A stretch of DNA of 64,000 nt from JBLMZI01 sp050258755 (GCA_050258755.1 JBLMZI010000011.1:372001-436000), one strand, 5' to 3'. Shown: positions 41,922-51,284, counted from the stretch's first letter. The notes: a model not told the origin generated them from the sequence alone. Program-made: numbers and translations.

Positions 41922-44402
41922 ATGAACAGCCATAAAAAGCTTGTTTCCCTGGTCATGGCAGTAATGTTCTGCATTACTTTCCTGGCCCCCGTACTTGTGG
42001 CTCCGGCGCCTGCGATGGCAGCAGCCACCTACACCGTTCTGAAGAGCCAGACGATTGCGGACCTTGGCGTTCTTGACCCGATTAAGAGCGTTATTGTCCA
42101 GATCGACGTACCGACCGTGTCGGCACTGAGTGCAAACGATAGATTAACGTTGCACCTCCCGTCCGACCTGTCCATCAAAACTTGGAATGGCACCGCGATT
42201 GCCGCAACGGCTCCGCTGGTTGCGTTCAACGTTTACGACACGATGTACAGTTCTCCTTATGGCAGAACCGATATCCGTGCCGCTGAGAATTCGGGCCTTG
42301 CTATGGCCAGCAACACCACCTACGGCGGTGTTAGCGTTATTGCTCCGTCCACCCTGGACAACGGCACTGTCAACGCTTTCTACTGGAACAGCAACCTTGG
42401 CAACAAAATGGCTTATGGCCGTCATGCTGCTTTCAGAGCGTATGCGATTAGCCTGTCCACGGTTGAAATTCAGATGACCTCCAGCTGGCCGGTTGCCGTA
42501 AACGGTGCAGGCCGCTTCCAGGTCAACTTCAACCAGGTTTATGTCACCAGCGCGATTGACGGCGACATCACCGTCAACATGGCGACCTCCAATTCCTCCG
42601 GTTTCACGAACGGTTCCGTCGTGATTGGTAAATACCAGACCGGCGGCAAAGGCACTGTGACCATGATGAAGAGTGTTAAGACCATGAGCACTGGCACCAA
42701 CGAAATGGACACCATCATGATCCAGGAAACTGTGAAGAACTCCATTGCTACTTCCGAGCTGATCAAGCTGAAGCTCCCGACCGGTTTCGTTTGGGACAGC
42801 ACCAAGACCGCGGTAATCGTTGGCTCTTGGGCATTTGAAAATCACAACAAACATCTGTCGGACACCACCGGTCTCGGCGGCCTAGCAGCGGCTCCGAAAT
42901 ATGCCGATGGCGACAGAAGCATGCTTCTCCAGATCGCTAACCTGAACGACTATGCAACCAAGGGTGAAGGCCGTATCTTCATCGGCGGCACCGTTGGCGT
43001 AACCAACTACATGCCGTGGATTAAAGTTGATGACGAGTCGGTCGCGAAGAAAGGTGAAGTTCAGTTCACCATCAGTTCCGACAAAGGCAACGTCACCGAG
43101 CAGACCGTTACGATTGCGAACTACAAAGACTACTCCGCGGAAGTGACCGAAGTCAGTTCCAAGGATGTTGTCGCTGGCGCGTTCGACACCGAACTCGGCA
43201 CCTTCAAAATTAAAGAAGGTCTGAAGAGCTCCGTTCTCCCCGCCCGCACCGTTAAGTTCACCCTGCCGGCAGGCGTAAAATGGGATTGGACCCTGAACGC
43301 TGGCGCACGGAACCTGTCCGGTTCGCCGATCACCAAGAAACTGCAGACTGGCGGCGATTGGACCACCGCTACCCCGACTCTTGACAGCACCCGCCGCGTT
43401 CTGACCATTACGACGGCTGCTGCTGGCACCACCACCGCTGGCGACATCAACTTCGAAAAAGCGAAAGTCGTTGTCAGCCCGGACTTCACTGGCGACGTTG
43501 TGCTTGAAGTCGGCGGCACCGCTGGCGTAACCGGCAAAGCGAAGATCGCTGTTGTTAAAGCTCCGGTCGAAGTTACTGTCGACAAGACTCCGGACCTGAT
43601 CATCGGTGCTCAGGCTCAGGCGATCGGCACCATCCTGATCAAGGAATCCAAGAAGGAAGCTCTGAAATCTTCCGGCGCAACCATCCGTCTGAACCTGCCG
43701 GATGGCTCCAAGTGGGCAAGCAAGGGTACCATCACCGTTTCCGAGGGTGATGTCGGCATCGACAAGTCCTCCACCAGCGGCGCTACCCTGGACATCGTTC
43801 TGAAGTCCACTTCCACTGTTCCTTCGACCATCAAGATCGAAGGCGCGACCGTAACCCCGGACCGCACTGTTCCGGAAGGCGACTACAAAGTTGACCTGAT
43901 GGCAAACTTCGCAGACTGCGCAGTAGTTGAGAAGTATGCGGCAGATTCCTTCAACGTAACCAAGGTTTCCTCGACCACCATTGGCAAGGTCGTGACCCCG
44001 GCTCCGCAGCAGACCATGCAGAACACTGGTGCAAACGGTTCCTTCACCGTTGGCCAGAAGTTCATGATCGTTGCAGGCCAGTACAAGACTCTGGAAGTTG
44101 CTCCGTACATCAAGAGCGGCCGGACCTATGTTCCGATCCGTAACCTCGCAGATGCTCTCGGCGCAACCACCGCTTGGGATGCAGCAACCCAAAAGGTTAC
44201 CATCACCAAGGGCACCAAGACTGTTGAGCTCACCATCGGTCAGATGACCGCGAAGGTGAATGGCGCAGACCAGGCTATGGACGTTGCTCCGGAAATCACC
44301 GGCGGCCGCACCATGCTCCCGGCTCGCTATGTAGCTGAAGGTCTCGGCTTCACGGTTACCTTCGATGACGCTACCAAGCAGGTTGTATTCTCTGCTCAGT
44401 AG
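41922..44402 (+). CDS. S-layer-like secreted surface protein with C-terminal stalk domain
   Basis: An 826-residue exported protein. A classical signal peptide runs from basic MNSHKK through a hydrophobic core to a probable cleavage after PAPAMA (residue 36 or so). The body is Thr/Val/Lys-rich beta-sheet repeats without Cys-rich or enzymatic motifs. The last 120 residues (from about 705) are a copper amine oxidase N1-like stalk domain: SGRTYVPIRNLADALGATTAW, repeated as GGRTMLPARYVAEGLGF. Codon use is far more biased (GCT, AAC, GTT, ACC) than in neighbours, as expected for a very abundant product. GGAGG at 41911-41915 and a strong terminator after it fit that. It is the probable acceptor of the glycan. 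S-layer identity is inferred. Confidence 0.78.
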   Translation: MNSHKKLVSLVMAVMFCITFLAPVLVAPAPAMAAATYTVLKSQTIADLGVLDPIKSVIVQIDVPTVSALSANDRLTLHLPSDLSIKTWNGTAIAATAPLVAFNVYDTMYSSPYGRTDIRAAENSGLAMASNTTYGGVSVIAPSTLDNGTVNAFYWNSNLGNKMAYGRHAAFRAYAISLSTVEIQMTSSWPVAVNGAGRFQVNFNQVYVTSAIDGDITVNMATSNSSGFTNGSVVIGKYQTGGKGTVTMMKSVKTMSTGTNEMDTIMIQETVKNSIATSELIKLKLPTGFVWDSTKTAVIVGSWAFENHNKHLSDTTGLGGLAAAPKYADGDRSMLLQIANLNDYATKGEGRIFIGGTVGVTNYMPWIKVDDESVAKKGEVQFTISSDKGNVTEQTVTIANYKDYSAEVTEVSSKDVVAGAFDTELGTFKIKEGLKSSVLPARTVKFTLPAGVKWDWTLNAGARNLSGSPITKKLQTGGDWTTATPTLDSTRRVLTITTAAAGTTTAGDINFEKAKVVVSPDFTGDVVLEVGGTAGVTGKAKIAVVKAPVEVTVDKTPDLIIGAQAQAIGTILIKESKKEALKSSGATIRLNLPDGSKWASKGTITVSEGDVGIDKSSTSGATLDIVLKSTSTVPSTIKIEGATVTPDRTVPEGDYKVDLMANFADCAVVEKYAADSFNVTKVSSTTIGKVVTPAPQQTMQNTGANGSFTVGQKFMIVAGQYKTLEVAPYIKSGRTYVPIRNLADALGATTAWDAATQKVTITKGTKTVELTIGQMTAKVNGADQAMDVAPEITGGRTMLPARYVAEGLGFTVTFDDATKQVVFSAQ

Positions 44403-44425
44403 TTCGATTCAAAAGTAACTCACGG

Positions 44426-44457
44426 AGAGGCCCGGCGTAAGCCGGGCCTCTTTTTTT
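44426..44457 (+). terminator. Rho-independent terminator of the S-layer-like gene
   Basis: An 11-base perfect stem (44426-44436 with 44441-44451), loop GTAA, then seven T. It lies 24 bases after the stop codon. Confidence 0.95.
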
Positions 44458-44562
44458 GCTTCGACAATTCTCCAACTCTTTCCTTATATAGCTGCTTTTC
44501 GCCGAATCAACTTTGCTGTCGCAAAATGTTGAATCAAACCTCAATTCGGCGCAGGATTTCGG

Positions 44563-44591
44563 TTGACCGGCCTATCGTGCGGACCTATAAT
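44563..44591 (+). promoter_or_regulatory. Sigma-A-type promoter of the efflux operon
   Basis: TTGACC at 44563-44568 and TATAAT at 44586-44591 are separated by exactly 17 bases. The operator palindrome begins 11 bases after the -10, over the expected transcript start, and the first gene starts 50 bases after the -10. Confidence 0.85.
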
Positions 44592-44601
44592 AAATTTATT
44601 A

Positions 44602-44617
44602 GACTGACCAGTCAGTC
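44602..44617. promoter_or_regulatory. TetR-type operator palindrome
   Basis: GACTGAC and GTCAGTC are perfect 7-base inverted arms around CA. The layout matches operators of AcrR-like TetR repressors. It overlaps the expected transcription start, where a bound dimer would block RNA polymerase. The TetR gene is the last gene of the same operon (50566), which implies self-regulation. Confidence 0.85.
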
Positions 44618-44641
44618 AATCGGAATTGAGGAGGAATAATC

Positions 44642-46219
44642 GTGGCTGTAAGATATCGCCGGTCAGCCAATCGGGCGCTGGCATTGCTGGTGCTGCTGAC
44701 CATAATGAGCGTATTCGTTCCGGTATTACCGGCACTCGGTGAAACAGCGGCTGCCGGACCGGTTCAAATCTCTATTGAACAGGCGATTACCATTACATAT
44801 GAAAAGGATCCGGCGGTGCGCAAATCCGCTGCCAGTGTGGAAGGGGCGACAGCAACCAGGGACAAGTCGTTCGACGTTTTGTACTGGCGCCCAACAAGCG
44901 GCTGGGAATTGCCGGGCTCTGGTTCGATTGAAGCTTATACCGGATTTCTGACCTACGATGCCAATATGGCACTGGCAAAAAAGCTGGATAAACTTCAGCC
45001 CAATACGATAGCCAAAAAGATGATCACTGCTTATACCGCCGCATTGAAAGACCAGAACAACCTCCAGCAGGCCAGAATGGAACTCAGTGTGATGGAAAAG
45101 CAGATTGCGGTGAAGAAACTCAGCCGGGATCTGGGACAAGTTTCCGAAGTGGATTGGGCGGCGCTGGAAAACGGCTTGGTCCTGAAACAGCAGGCGGTTA
45201 AAGCCTATGAAGATGCGGCCAGCATATCCATGCTGAATTTAATCGAACTCATGAATGGGAGTCGGAGCAGCGTGCTGCAGCTGATGAGCCACCCGATTCC
45301 GAACCCGGTGAAAAAAGGAAGCCTGGAATATGAAGTGTCGCAGGCAAGCAATGACGCGGTCAGTGTTTGGACCCAGGAATCGGCGGTAAACCTTGAGACC
45401 TTGAAACAACCGTTGGTCACTCCGTCGATTCCGTCAAAGGTATCTCAGGCGAACGTGACTGGTGCACAGGCGGACCTGGAGACGGCGAAGCGTGACGCCA
45501 GGATCGCGGTTGAAACCCTATACTATGGCATAGAAGCCAAGGAAAAGACCTTGAAGGCCTTGAATGATAGTCTGGTTCTGGCTCAGAAAAATCTTGGCAC
45601 CGCTGAAACCAAGTACCGGCTTGGCATGATCCCCTGGGTCAATGCGGGCATTGGTCCAGATCTGGCCAGCAGCCGGCTTGAAGTGGAAAAGGCCAAGATC
45701 GCCGTGGAAAACACCCGTGCCGACATCGTGAAGTACAAGGCTGATTTGTACTATATCACCAACCGGAAGGTGTATGACGCCGCCGACTGGAATCTAACTC
45801 CGGATGTTGCGGTGAATGCCTCGGCAGTTATCACACGCCCGGAAGCCAGCGAAAAGATCACCTTTAAGCTCGGCAGCACAACGAATACGATAGGAAGCCG
45901 GTCGGTCAAACTGGACACGGCCCCCTACCAAAAGCAAGGGAAAACCTATGTTCCGATTCGCGCTCTCGGGGATGCGCTCGGCGCAAAGGTGGATTATAAC
46001 AAGGCAAACAACACGGTAACGCTGACCAAAACCGGGAAGACGGTGGTTTTGACCATAGGTAACCGGAACGCAATGGTGAACGGGCGTCCGGTGATTAATG
46101 AAGCGGCGCCGGAATCCGTCAAAGGACGGATCATGCTCCCGGCCCGGGTCGTGGTTGAGGGACTGGGCGGCAGCATCACCTGGAATGCCGACACCCGGGA
46201 AGTCGTGATTTATAAATAG
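44642..46219 (+). CDS. TolC-like coiled-coil protein with C-terminal stalk domain
   Basis: A 525-residue exported protein with a signal peptide (to about residue 35, LPALGETAAA). Residues 45 to about 380 have TolC-like long helices: ISIEQAITITYEKDPAVRKS at the start, AKRDARIAVETLYYGIEAKEK and LAQKNLGTAETKYRLG in the second half. I cannot find the beta-barrel strands of true TolC. Residues 400-525 are a stalk domain like that of the S-layer-like protein (KTYVPIRALGDALGAKV, KGRIMLPARVVVEGLGG). It starts with GTG 44642 after GAGGAGG, first in the efflux operon. In a monoderm cell it could form a wall-spanning channel extension. That is inference. Confidence 0.78.
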   Translation: MAVRYRRSANRALALLVLLTIMSVFVPVLPALGETAAAGPVQISIEQAITITYEKDPAVRKSAASVEGATATRDKSFDVLYWRPTSGWELPGSGSIEAYTGFLTYDANMALAKKLDKLQPNTIAKKMITAYTAALKDQNNLQQARMELSVMEKQIAVKKLSRDLGQVSEVDWAALENGLVLKQQAVKAYEDAASISMLNLIELMNGSRSSVLQLMSHPIPNPVKKGSLEYEVSQASNDAVSVWTQESAVNLETLKQPLVTPSIPSKVSQANVTGAQADLETAKRDARIAVETLYYGIEAKEKTLKALNDSLVLAQKNLGTAETKYRLGMIPWVNAGIGPDLASSRLEVEKAKIAVENTRADIVKYKADLYYITNRKVYDAADWNLTPDVAVNASAVITRPEASEKITFKLGSTTNTIGSRSVKLDTAPYQKQGKTYVPIRALGDALGAKVDYNKANNTVTLTKTGKTVVLTIGNRNAMVNGRPVINEAAPESVKGRIMLPARVVVEGLGGSITWNADTREVVIYK

Positions 46220-46226
46220 GCAGGAA

Positions 46227-46248
46227 GGAAGACCGGAAGCGGTCTTTC
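46227..46248 (+). other. Intercistronic hairpin
   Basis: GGAAGACCG (46227-46235) pairs with CGGTCTTTC (46240-46248) with one G-T wobble around GAAG. It lies between the TolC-like and adaptor genes, with only two T after it. It may lower transcription into, or stabilise RNA of, the downstream genes. Confidence 0.45.
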
Positions 46249-46270
46249 CTTTCATGGACGGGAGGATGCA

Positions 46271-47356
46271 GTGTTGAAACGAAAAGCAGGTCTAATTGGG
46301 CTGATCATTATGAGCCTGGTGTTAACCGGATTGACCGGATGCCAGAAAAAAGAGGAAACGGTGAAAGACGTGCCGCAGGCGGTTTCGGTCGTCACCGTGA
46401 AACAGGGCGACATTGCCCGACTGGTCTCATACTCCGGCACGGTGAAGGGCGCGAATGAAGCGACCCTGTATCCCAAAGTATCCGCACGGGTTGTGGCGGT
46501 GAACCTCAAGGAAGGCGACCGGGTGCGAAATGGGCAGACCATCCTCACCCTGGATACGACCGACTATGCGACCCGGGTTTCGAGCGCGAATGCCATGCTG
46601 TCCCAGGCGCTGGCCAATGAGACCAATGCTCGGCTGAATCTGGAGCGCACGCAGCAGCTCTTCCAGCAGGGCGCGGTATCCCAGCAGCAGATGGAGCAGG
46701 CAGATACCGGAATGATTCAGACCAAAGCGGCGGTTGAACAGGCGCGAGCTTCGGTGCAGGACGCATCCAACATGCTGGCGAACTGCCGGGTGACCTCGCC
46801 GATCGATGGCGTGGTGGGCCTGGTCAGCATCACGGTTGGGAATATGGCTACCCCGCAGCAGGCTGTGGCCGTAGTCAGCACCGTGGATAAGGTCCGGGTG
46901 GCGATCAATGTCAATGAATCGGATATCAGTTACATAAAGGAAGGCGGAGCGGTCGGGGTCCGCATTGAAAGCCTCGGCGGCAAGCCGGTGAATGGAACCG
47001 TGACCAAGGTGGCGGCTGTGGCCGATGCACGGCTGCGGGCATTTCCGGTGGAAGTTTTCCTGCCCAACCCGGATGGAATGATTAAGTCCGGGATGTTTGC
47101 GCAGGTCAATCTGCCGACCGAAACCAAATCCGGCGTGATTGTCCTGCCGCGCACCGCTGTTGCGGAAAAAGGCGCCCGGCGGGTCGTTTTTGTGGTGAAC
47201 AGCAAGTTGGTGGTTGAGGAACGGGAAGTAAAGCTGGGCATCGAAAGCGATGATCAGATTGAAATTTTATCCGGCTTAAAAACCGGGGACCGGGTGGTCG
47301 TAAAAGGCCAAACCTTGCTGCATGACCGTGACAAGGTCCGTGTTGTGGAGGAATAA
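46271..47356 (+). CDS. RND efflux periplasmic adaptor (membrane fusion) lipoprotein
   Basis: A 361-residue HlyD/AcrA-type adaptor. A lipoprotein signal ends in LTGLTGC with the lipobox Cys near residue 25. It is followed by a barrel-sandwich half (VKQGDIARLVSYSGTVKG), a coiled-coil hairpin (ANETNARLNLERTQQLFQQG) and beta-barrel parts (DKVRVAINVNESDI, LPRTAVAEKGARRVVFVV). It links the RND pump to the TolC-like protein. GTG 46271 follows GGAGG at 46261-46265. The adaptor and pump genes are six bases apart. Confidence 0.92.
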   Translation: MLKRKAGLIGLIIMSLVLTGLTGCQKKEETVKDVPQAVSVVTVKQGDIARLVSYSGTVKGANEATLYPKVSARVVAVNLKEGDRVRNGQTILTLDTTDYATRVSSANAMLSQALANETNARLNLERTQQLFQQGAVSQQQMEQADTGMIQTKAAVEQARASVQDASNMLANCRVTSPIDGVVGLVSITVGNMATPQQAVAVVSTVDKVRVAINVNESDISYIKEGGAVGVRIESLGGKPVNGTVTKVAAVADARLRAFPVEVFLPNPDGMIKSGMFAQVNLPTETKSGVIVLPRTAVAEKGARRVVFVVNSKLVVEEREVKLGIESDDQIEILSGLKTGDRVVVKGQTLLHDRDKVRVVEE

Positions 47357-47362
47357 CAATCC

Positions 47363-50300
47363 ATGAAAATACCTGAATTTGCCGTGCGCCGCCCGGTGAC
47401 CATCGCGATTCTGGTCGGCGTGCTCTTGATCCTTGGTTATGTCAGTTTAAGCCGCCTCGCGGTTGATTTTTATCCTGACATGAAATTCCCGGTGGCGGCC
47501 GTAATCACCAGTTACAGCGGCGCTGGTCCGGAGGAAGTGGAATCCCAGGTTTCCGAACCGATTGAATCGATTCTGGGAACCATGCAGAACGTGAAGGAGA
47601 TTCAGTCGTCCTCCATGGCCGGATCGTCCATTGTTTTGGTCTGGTTCAACTGGGGAACTGATATGGACTTCGCCAGTTTGAACATGCGCGAAAAAGTCGC
47701 CATGGTAGAGAACTACCTGCCGGATGGCGCCGAAAAGCCGACCATTTTCAAAATGGACCCGTCCATGATGCCGGTGCTCTATATGGGGATGACCGGCGGC
47801 AAGGACCTGGCCCATCTGCAGGAAATCGCTACGGATTCCGTGAAGCCTGCGCTGGAACGGGTTGCGGGTGTGGCCAATGTGACGCTGACCGGCGGTTTGA
47901 CCCGGGAGGTTCGCATTGAAGTCGATCCGACCCGGATGGAAAACTATGGACTGACCTTGACCCAGGTAATCGGGGTATTGCGCGCCGACAACTTTAACCA
48001 GGCCGCCGGGAAGGTCAGATCCGGATCGCGGCAGTATTTTGTCAGAAGCTTGAACCAGTTCGAAACGGTTGATGAAATACGGAATGTTACGATTACTACC
48101 GCTGGCGGGCAGCCGGTCAAGCTGTCCGACATTGCCGACATTACGGACGGCTACAAAGATATCGAACAATATACCCGCATGAATAAACGCCCGAGTATCG
48201 GGGTTGTCGTTCAGAAACAGTCGGATGCGAACTCGGTCAAGGTGTCCGAGGGCGTCAACGCTGAGCTGGATAATCTGAAAAAGACGCTGCCGGGTGGAAT
48301 TCAAGTTGGCGTGGTCTTTGACCAGGCTGACTTTATCAACCAGTCCATGACCAGCATTCAGAAATCGATGCTGGAAGGGGCCGTGCTCGCGATGGCGATC
48401 ATTCTCGTGTTCCTGCGCAGCCTGCCGGCCACGCTGATTATTGCCACTTCGATTCCGCTTTCAATCGTGGCGACGTTTGTGCTGATGTATTTCAACGGCA
48501 TGACCATGAACATCATTTCGATGGGCGGGATTGCGCTGGGGATTGGCCGTATGGTCGATGACTCGATTGTGGTGCTCGAAAGCATTTTCCGGCACCGGCT
48601 GGCCGGCGAAAAACCAAAAGCCGCCGCTATTTTGGGGGCTGGGGAGGTTGGCAATGCCGTTATGGCCGCCACCTTCACAACGGTTGCCGTGTTCCTCCCG
48701 ATTATGTTTGTCGAGGGGATCGCTTCAATACTGTTTAAGCCCCTGGCGATGACGGTGTCGTTTGCGATTCTTAGTTCGTTGGCGGTTGCCTTGACGATTA
48801 TTCCGCTGCTTTCTTCCCGGTTGGGCGCACGCCAGGGACAGTCCGAGGACGAGGATCTGGATGCCCTGCCTGAAGAACCCGAAATTGTGGAAATAGCGGA
48901 TACCTCCAGGCTGCGGCTGATGTCCGGCTGGATCGGGGATCAGGTAAACCGCTTCGGCACATGGATTGATGGGCTTGGCGAGCAATACCGGCGGATCATT
49001 CAGTGGTCGCTCGGAAAACGCTGGGTCGTGATCACCACGACGGTTGGGCTGATGGTGGTGTCCTTTGTGGTGATCGGCATCGGCGCGGTCGGTGCTGAAT
49101 TTGTGCCGAAGACCGACGCCGGACAGATCTCCGTCGCAATTGAGGTCGATAAAGGCTCCCGGCTGGAAGAGACGGACCAGGTCACCCGGCGGGTTGAAAA
49201 CATAGTAAGGGCTTTACCCGAGAAAACGACGGTTTTTACCAGTGTCGGACCGACCGGAAACTTCTTTGATGCGGGCGGGGCGGCTGCGGACAGCTCGACC
49301 CTGCGGGTCATGCTCCCGAAGAAATCGGAACGGGATCGATCAACCACTGAGATTGTAGAAGCGCTGCGCCTGAAGGTGCGCGATATTCCTGGCGCAAAAA
49401 TAACCATCAACGAAATCGACCCGTCTTCGGAAGGGATGAGCAGCGCGGCGCCGGTGACGGTGCGCATCAAAGGCGACAATTTGGATATTCTGCAGTCGCT
49501 GTCCAATCAGGCTGCGGAAATGATCCGCAAAGTGCCGGGAACCCGCGAAGTGACTTCCTCCATGACCGAAGGCAAACCGGAAGTTCAGGTCAAAATTGAC
49601 CGGCAGCGGGCTGCCGATTACGGGCTGATGCCTTCCCAGATTTCGGCGGCATTGCAGAATGCGGTGCAGGGATCTGTCGCAACTCAGTACCGGGTCGAAG
49701 GGGATGAAGTCGACGTCCGGGTTCGGTATCGGCTGACATCCCGCGAAAACATCACCGATCTGGGCGGTATCATGATTGCCACGCCGACCGGATTTCAGGT
49801 TCCGCTGTCCCAGGTGGCGACTTTCGAGGCCGGCCTCGGACCGACATCGATCAGCCGCCATGACCAGGTCCGGACCGCCGATGTCACTGCGCAGCTGTCC
49901 GGCCGCGACTTGAACTCGGTCACGGCGGATATTAAGAAAAAGCTGGATCGGGTGCCGATGCCGAGCGGGTATACCGTTGAATACGTGGGTCAGGACAAGG
50001 ATATGATGGAATCCTTCATCAGCCTTGCATATGCCTTGCTTTTGGCCGTCATTCTGGTGTACGCCGTCATGGCGATCCAGTACGAATCGTTCTTTATCCC
50101 ATTTGTCATCATGTTCTCGGTACCGACCTGTTTTATCGGGATCGTGTTCTCGCTGGCGATCACCGGTCGTTCCTTCAGCGTTCCAGCCTTTATCGGGGCG
50201 ATCATGTTGGTCGGGATCGCGGTGTCGAACGCCATTGTTCTGGTGGATTATGTGAGAACGCTGAGCAAGCGCGGTCTGCCGCGGGACGAAGCGATTGCTG

Positions 50301-50554
50301 AGGCTGGTGCCGTTCGGCTGAGGCCGGTGTTGATGACGGCGCTGGCGACGGTTCTGGCTTTGATTCCGATGGCCCTGGGGCTGGGGGAAGGCGGCGAATC
50401 GCAGGCCCCGCTGGCGACGGTGGTAATCGGAGGTTTGCTGGCTTCTACAGCGATTACGCTCGTGCTGGTTCCGGTCATGTACACGATCCTGGATGACTTT
50501 GGCCGGTGGTTGGGGAGAAAAAGAAAAGCAGATACTGCGGTTCAAGCCGGATAG
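47363..50554 (+). CDS. RND-family multidrug/solute efflux pump (AcrB-like)
   Basis: A 1063-residue inner-membrane proton-driven pump. It shows the two-fold RND layout: a first helix (RRPVTIAILVGVLLILGYVS), a large outer loop, a helix bundle with GIALGIGRMVDDSIVVLE (D399-D400, proton relay), and a second large loop followed by the C-terminal bundle (GIAVSNAIVLVDYVR). The length is normal for the HAE-1/HAE-2 type. It is part of the TetR-controlled operon. The substrate cannot be read from the sequence; toxic organic compounds or lipids are usual. Confidence 0.95.
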   Translation: MKIPEFAVRRPVTIAILVGVLLILGYVSLSRLAVDFYPDMKFPVAAVITSYSGAGPEEVESQVSEPIESILGTMQNVKEIQSSSMAGSSIVLVWFNWGTDMDFASLNMREKVAMVENYLPDGAEKPTIFKMDPSMMPVLYMGMTGGKDLAHLQEIATDSVKPALERVAGVANVTLTGGLTREVRIEVDPTRMENYGLTLTQVIGVLRADNFNQAAGKVRSGSRQYFVRSLNQFETVDEIRNVTITTAGGQPVKLSDIADITDGYKDIEQYTRMNKRPSIGVVVQKQSDANSVKVSEGVNAELDNLKKTLPGGIQVGVVFDQADFINQSMTSIQKSMLEGAVLAMAIILVFLRSLPATLIIATSIPLSIVATFVLMYFNGMTMNIISMGGIALGIGRMVDDSIVVLESIFRHRLAGEKPKAAAILGAGEVGNAVMAATFTTVAVFLPIMFVEGIASILFKPLAMTVSFAILSSLAVALTIIPLLSSRLGARQGQSEDEDLDALPEEPEIVEIADTSRLRLMSGWIGDQVNRFGTWIDGLGEQYRRIIQWSLGKRWVVITTTVGLMVVSFVVIGIGAVGAEFVPKTDAGQISVAIEVDKGSRLEETDQVTRRVENIVRALPEKTTVFTSVGPTGNFFDAGGAAADSSTLRVMLPKKSERDRSTTEIVEALRLKVRDIPGAKITINEIDPSSEGMSSAAPVTVRIKGDNLDILQSLSNQAAEMIRKVPGTREVTSSMTEGKPEVQVKIDRQRAADYGLMPSQISAALQNAVQGSVATQYRVEGDEVDVRVRYRLTSRENITDLGGIMIATPTGFQVPLSQVATFEAGLGPTSISRHDQVRTADVTAQLSGRDLNSVTADIKKKLDRVPMPSGYTVEYVGQDKDMMESFISLAYALLLAVILVYAVMAIQYESFFIPFVIMFSVPTCFIGIVFSLAITGRSFSVPAFIGAIMLVGIAVSNAIVLVDYVRTLSKRGLPRDEAIAEAGAVRLRPVLMTALATVLALIPMALGLGEGGESQAPLATVVIGGLLASTAITLVLVPVMYTILDDFGRWLGRKRKADTAVQAG

Positions 50555-50565
50555 GGGGTTCACCC

Positions 50566-51198
50566 ATGAGCATTGGAAATCAGAAGCCGGTGGAACAGGG
50601 GCGGGATATACCGAAGCGGGCTGAAGAACGTACCGATAAGCGGACCCGGATTCTCGAGGCGGCCCTGGTTATCTTCTCTAGAAAAGGATACTATCCGGCC
50701 AAAGTTGAGGAAATTGCGGAGCAAGCCGGGGTTGGCAAAGGAACCGTATACGAATATTTTCCAAGCAAACTGATTTTGTTTCAGGAAATGTTCCTGATGG
50801 TGATGGACCGTTACCGGCAGCAGCTTTCGACTGCCCTGGAAGAGGACGCTCCGATTCGGACCCGGATTCGGGACATGTTTGAAATGCACCTGCGGTTTGT
50901 GGTGGAAAATCGGGAGTTTACCCTGGTCACTTTCTACGAAATCGGCGGCTGGGATGAGGAATTGCTGGCCTGGATGTATGACATGCGGCGCCAGAAGATT
51001 GATTACTTGAAGGCGCTGTATCAGGAAGGGGTGGCCCGGGGCGAGTTTCGCCAGGGAAATCCGGCTTTAGCGGCAAGCGTTCTGGCAAGCTTGCTGCATG
51101 GCATGGTCGATCCGGTCATTCTTGATAATGAGCCGTGCGAACCAGCTGCCTGGGCTGATGAGACCGCCGAGATGTTTTTTGCCGGGATTGCAAAATAA
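50566..51198 (+). CDS. TetR/AcrR-family repressor
   Basis: A 210-residue regulator. The N-terminal helix-turn-helix reads TRILEAALVIFSRKGYYPAK, then VEEIAEQAGVGKGTVYEYFP. The rest is an alpha-helical ligand and dimer domain. ATG 50566 is preferred over a start inside the pump gene at 50506. It is the last gene of the efflux operon and is likely to bind the palindrome at 44602, giving negative feedback relieved by an efflux substrate. Confidence 0.93.
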   Translation: MSIGNQKPVEQGRDIPKRAEERTDKRTRILEAALVIFSRKGYYPAKVEEIAEQAGVGKGTVYEYFPSKLILFQEMFLMVMDRYRQQLSTALEEDAPIRTRIRDMFEMHLRFVVENREFTLVTFYEIGGWDEELLAWMYDMRRQKIDYLKALYQEGVARGEFRQGNPALAASVLASLLHGMVDPVILDNEPCEPAAWADETAEMFFAGIAK

Positions 51199-51284
51199 AG
51201 GCTTTTCAGCCAGCAAAGAATCAAGCAGGATTTCTATTAAAACATGGTGAAAGTTTATTACAATAGTAGACGTATATGAACACG

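Noticed and set aside
41585..42028. N-terminal extension of the Wzy_C gene past 41584
   Set aside because: It would run through the promoter of the same gene and into the divergent gene; the text shows no membrane protein features.
42882..44192. 436-codon open frame on the minus strand inside the surface protein gene
   Set aside because: It is a mirror of the biased codon use of the + strand gene, has no ribosome site, and its text has no family features.
49340..50563. 407-codon open frame on the minus strand inside the RND pump gene
   Set aside because: It lies fully opposite a well-conserved pump and reads as a His/Arg/Gln-rich shadow.
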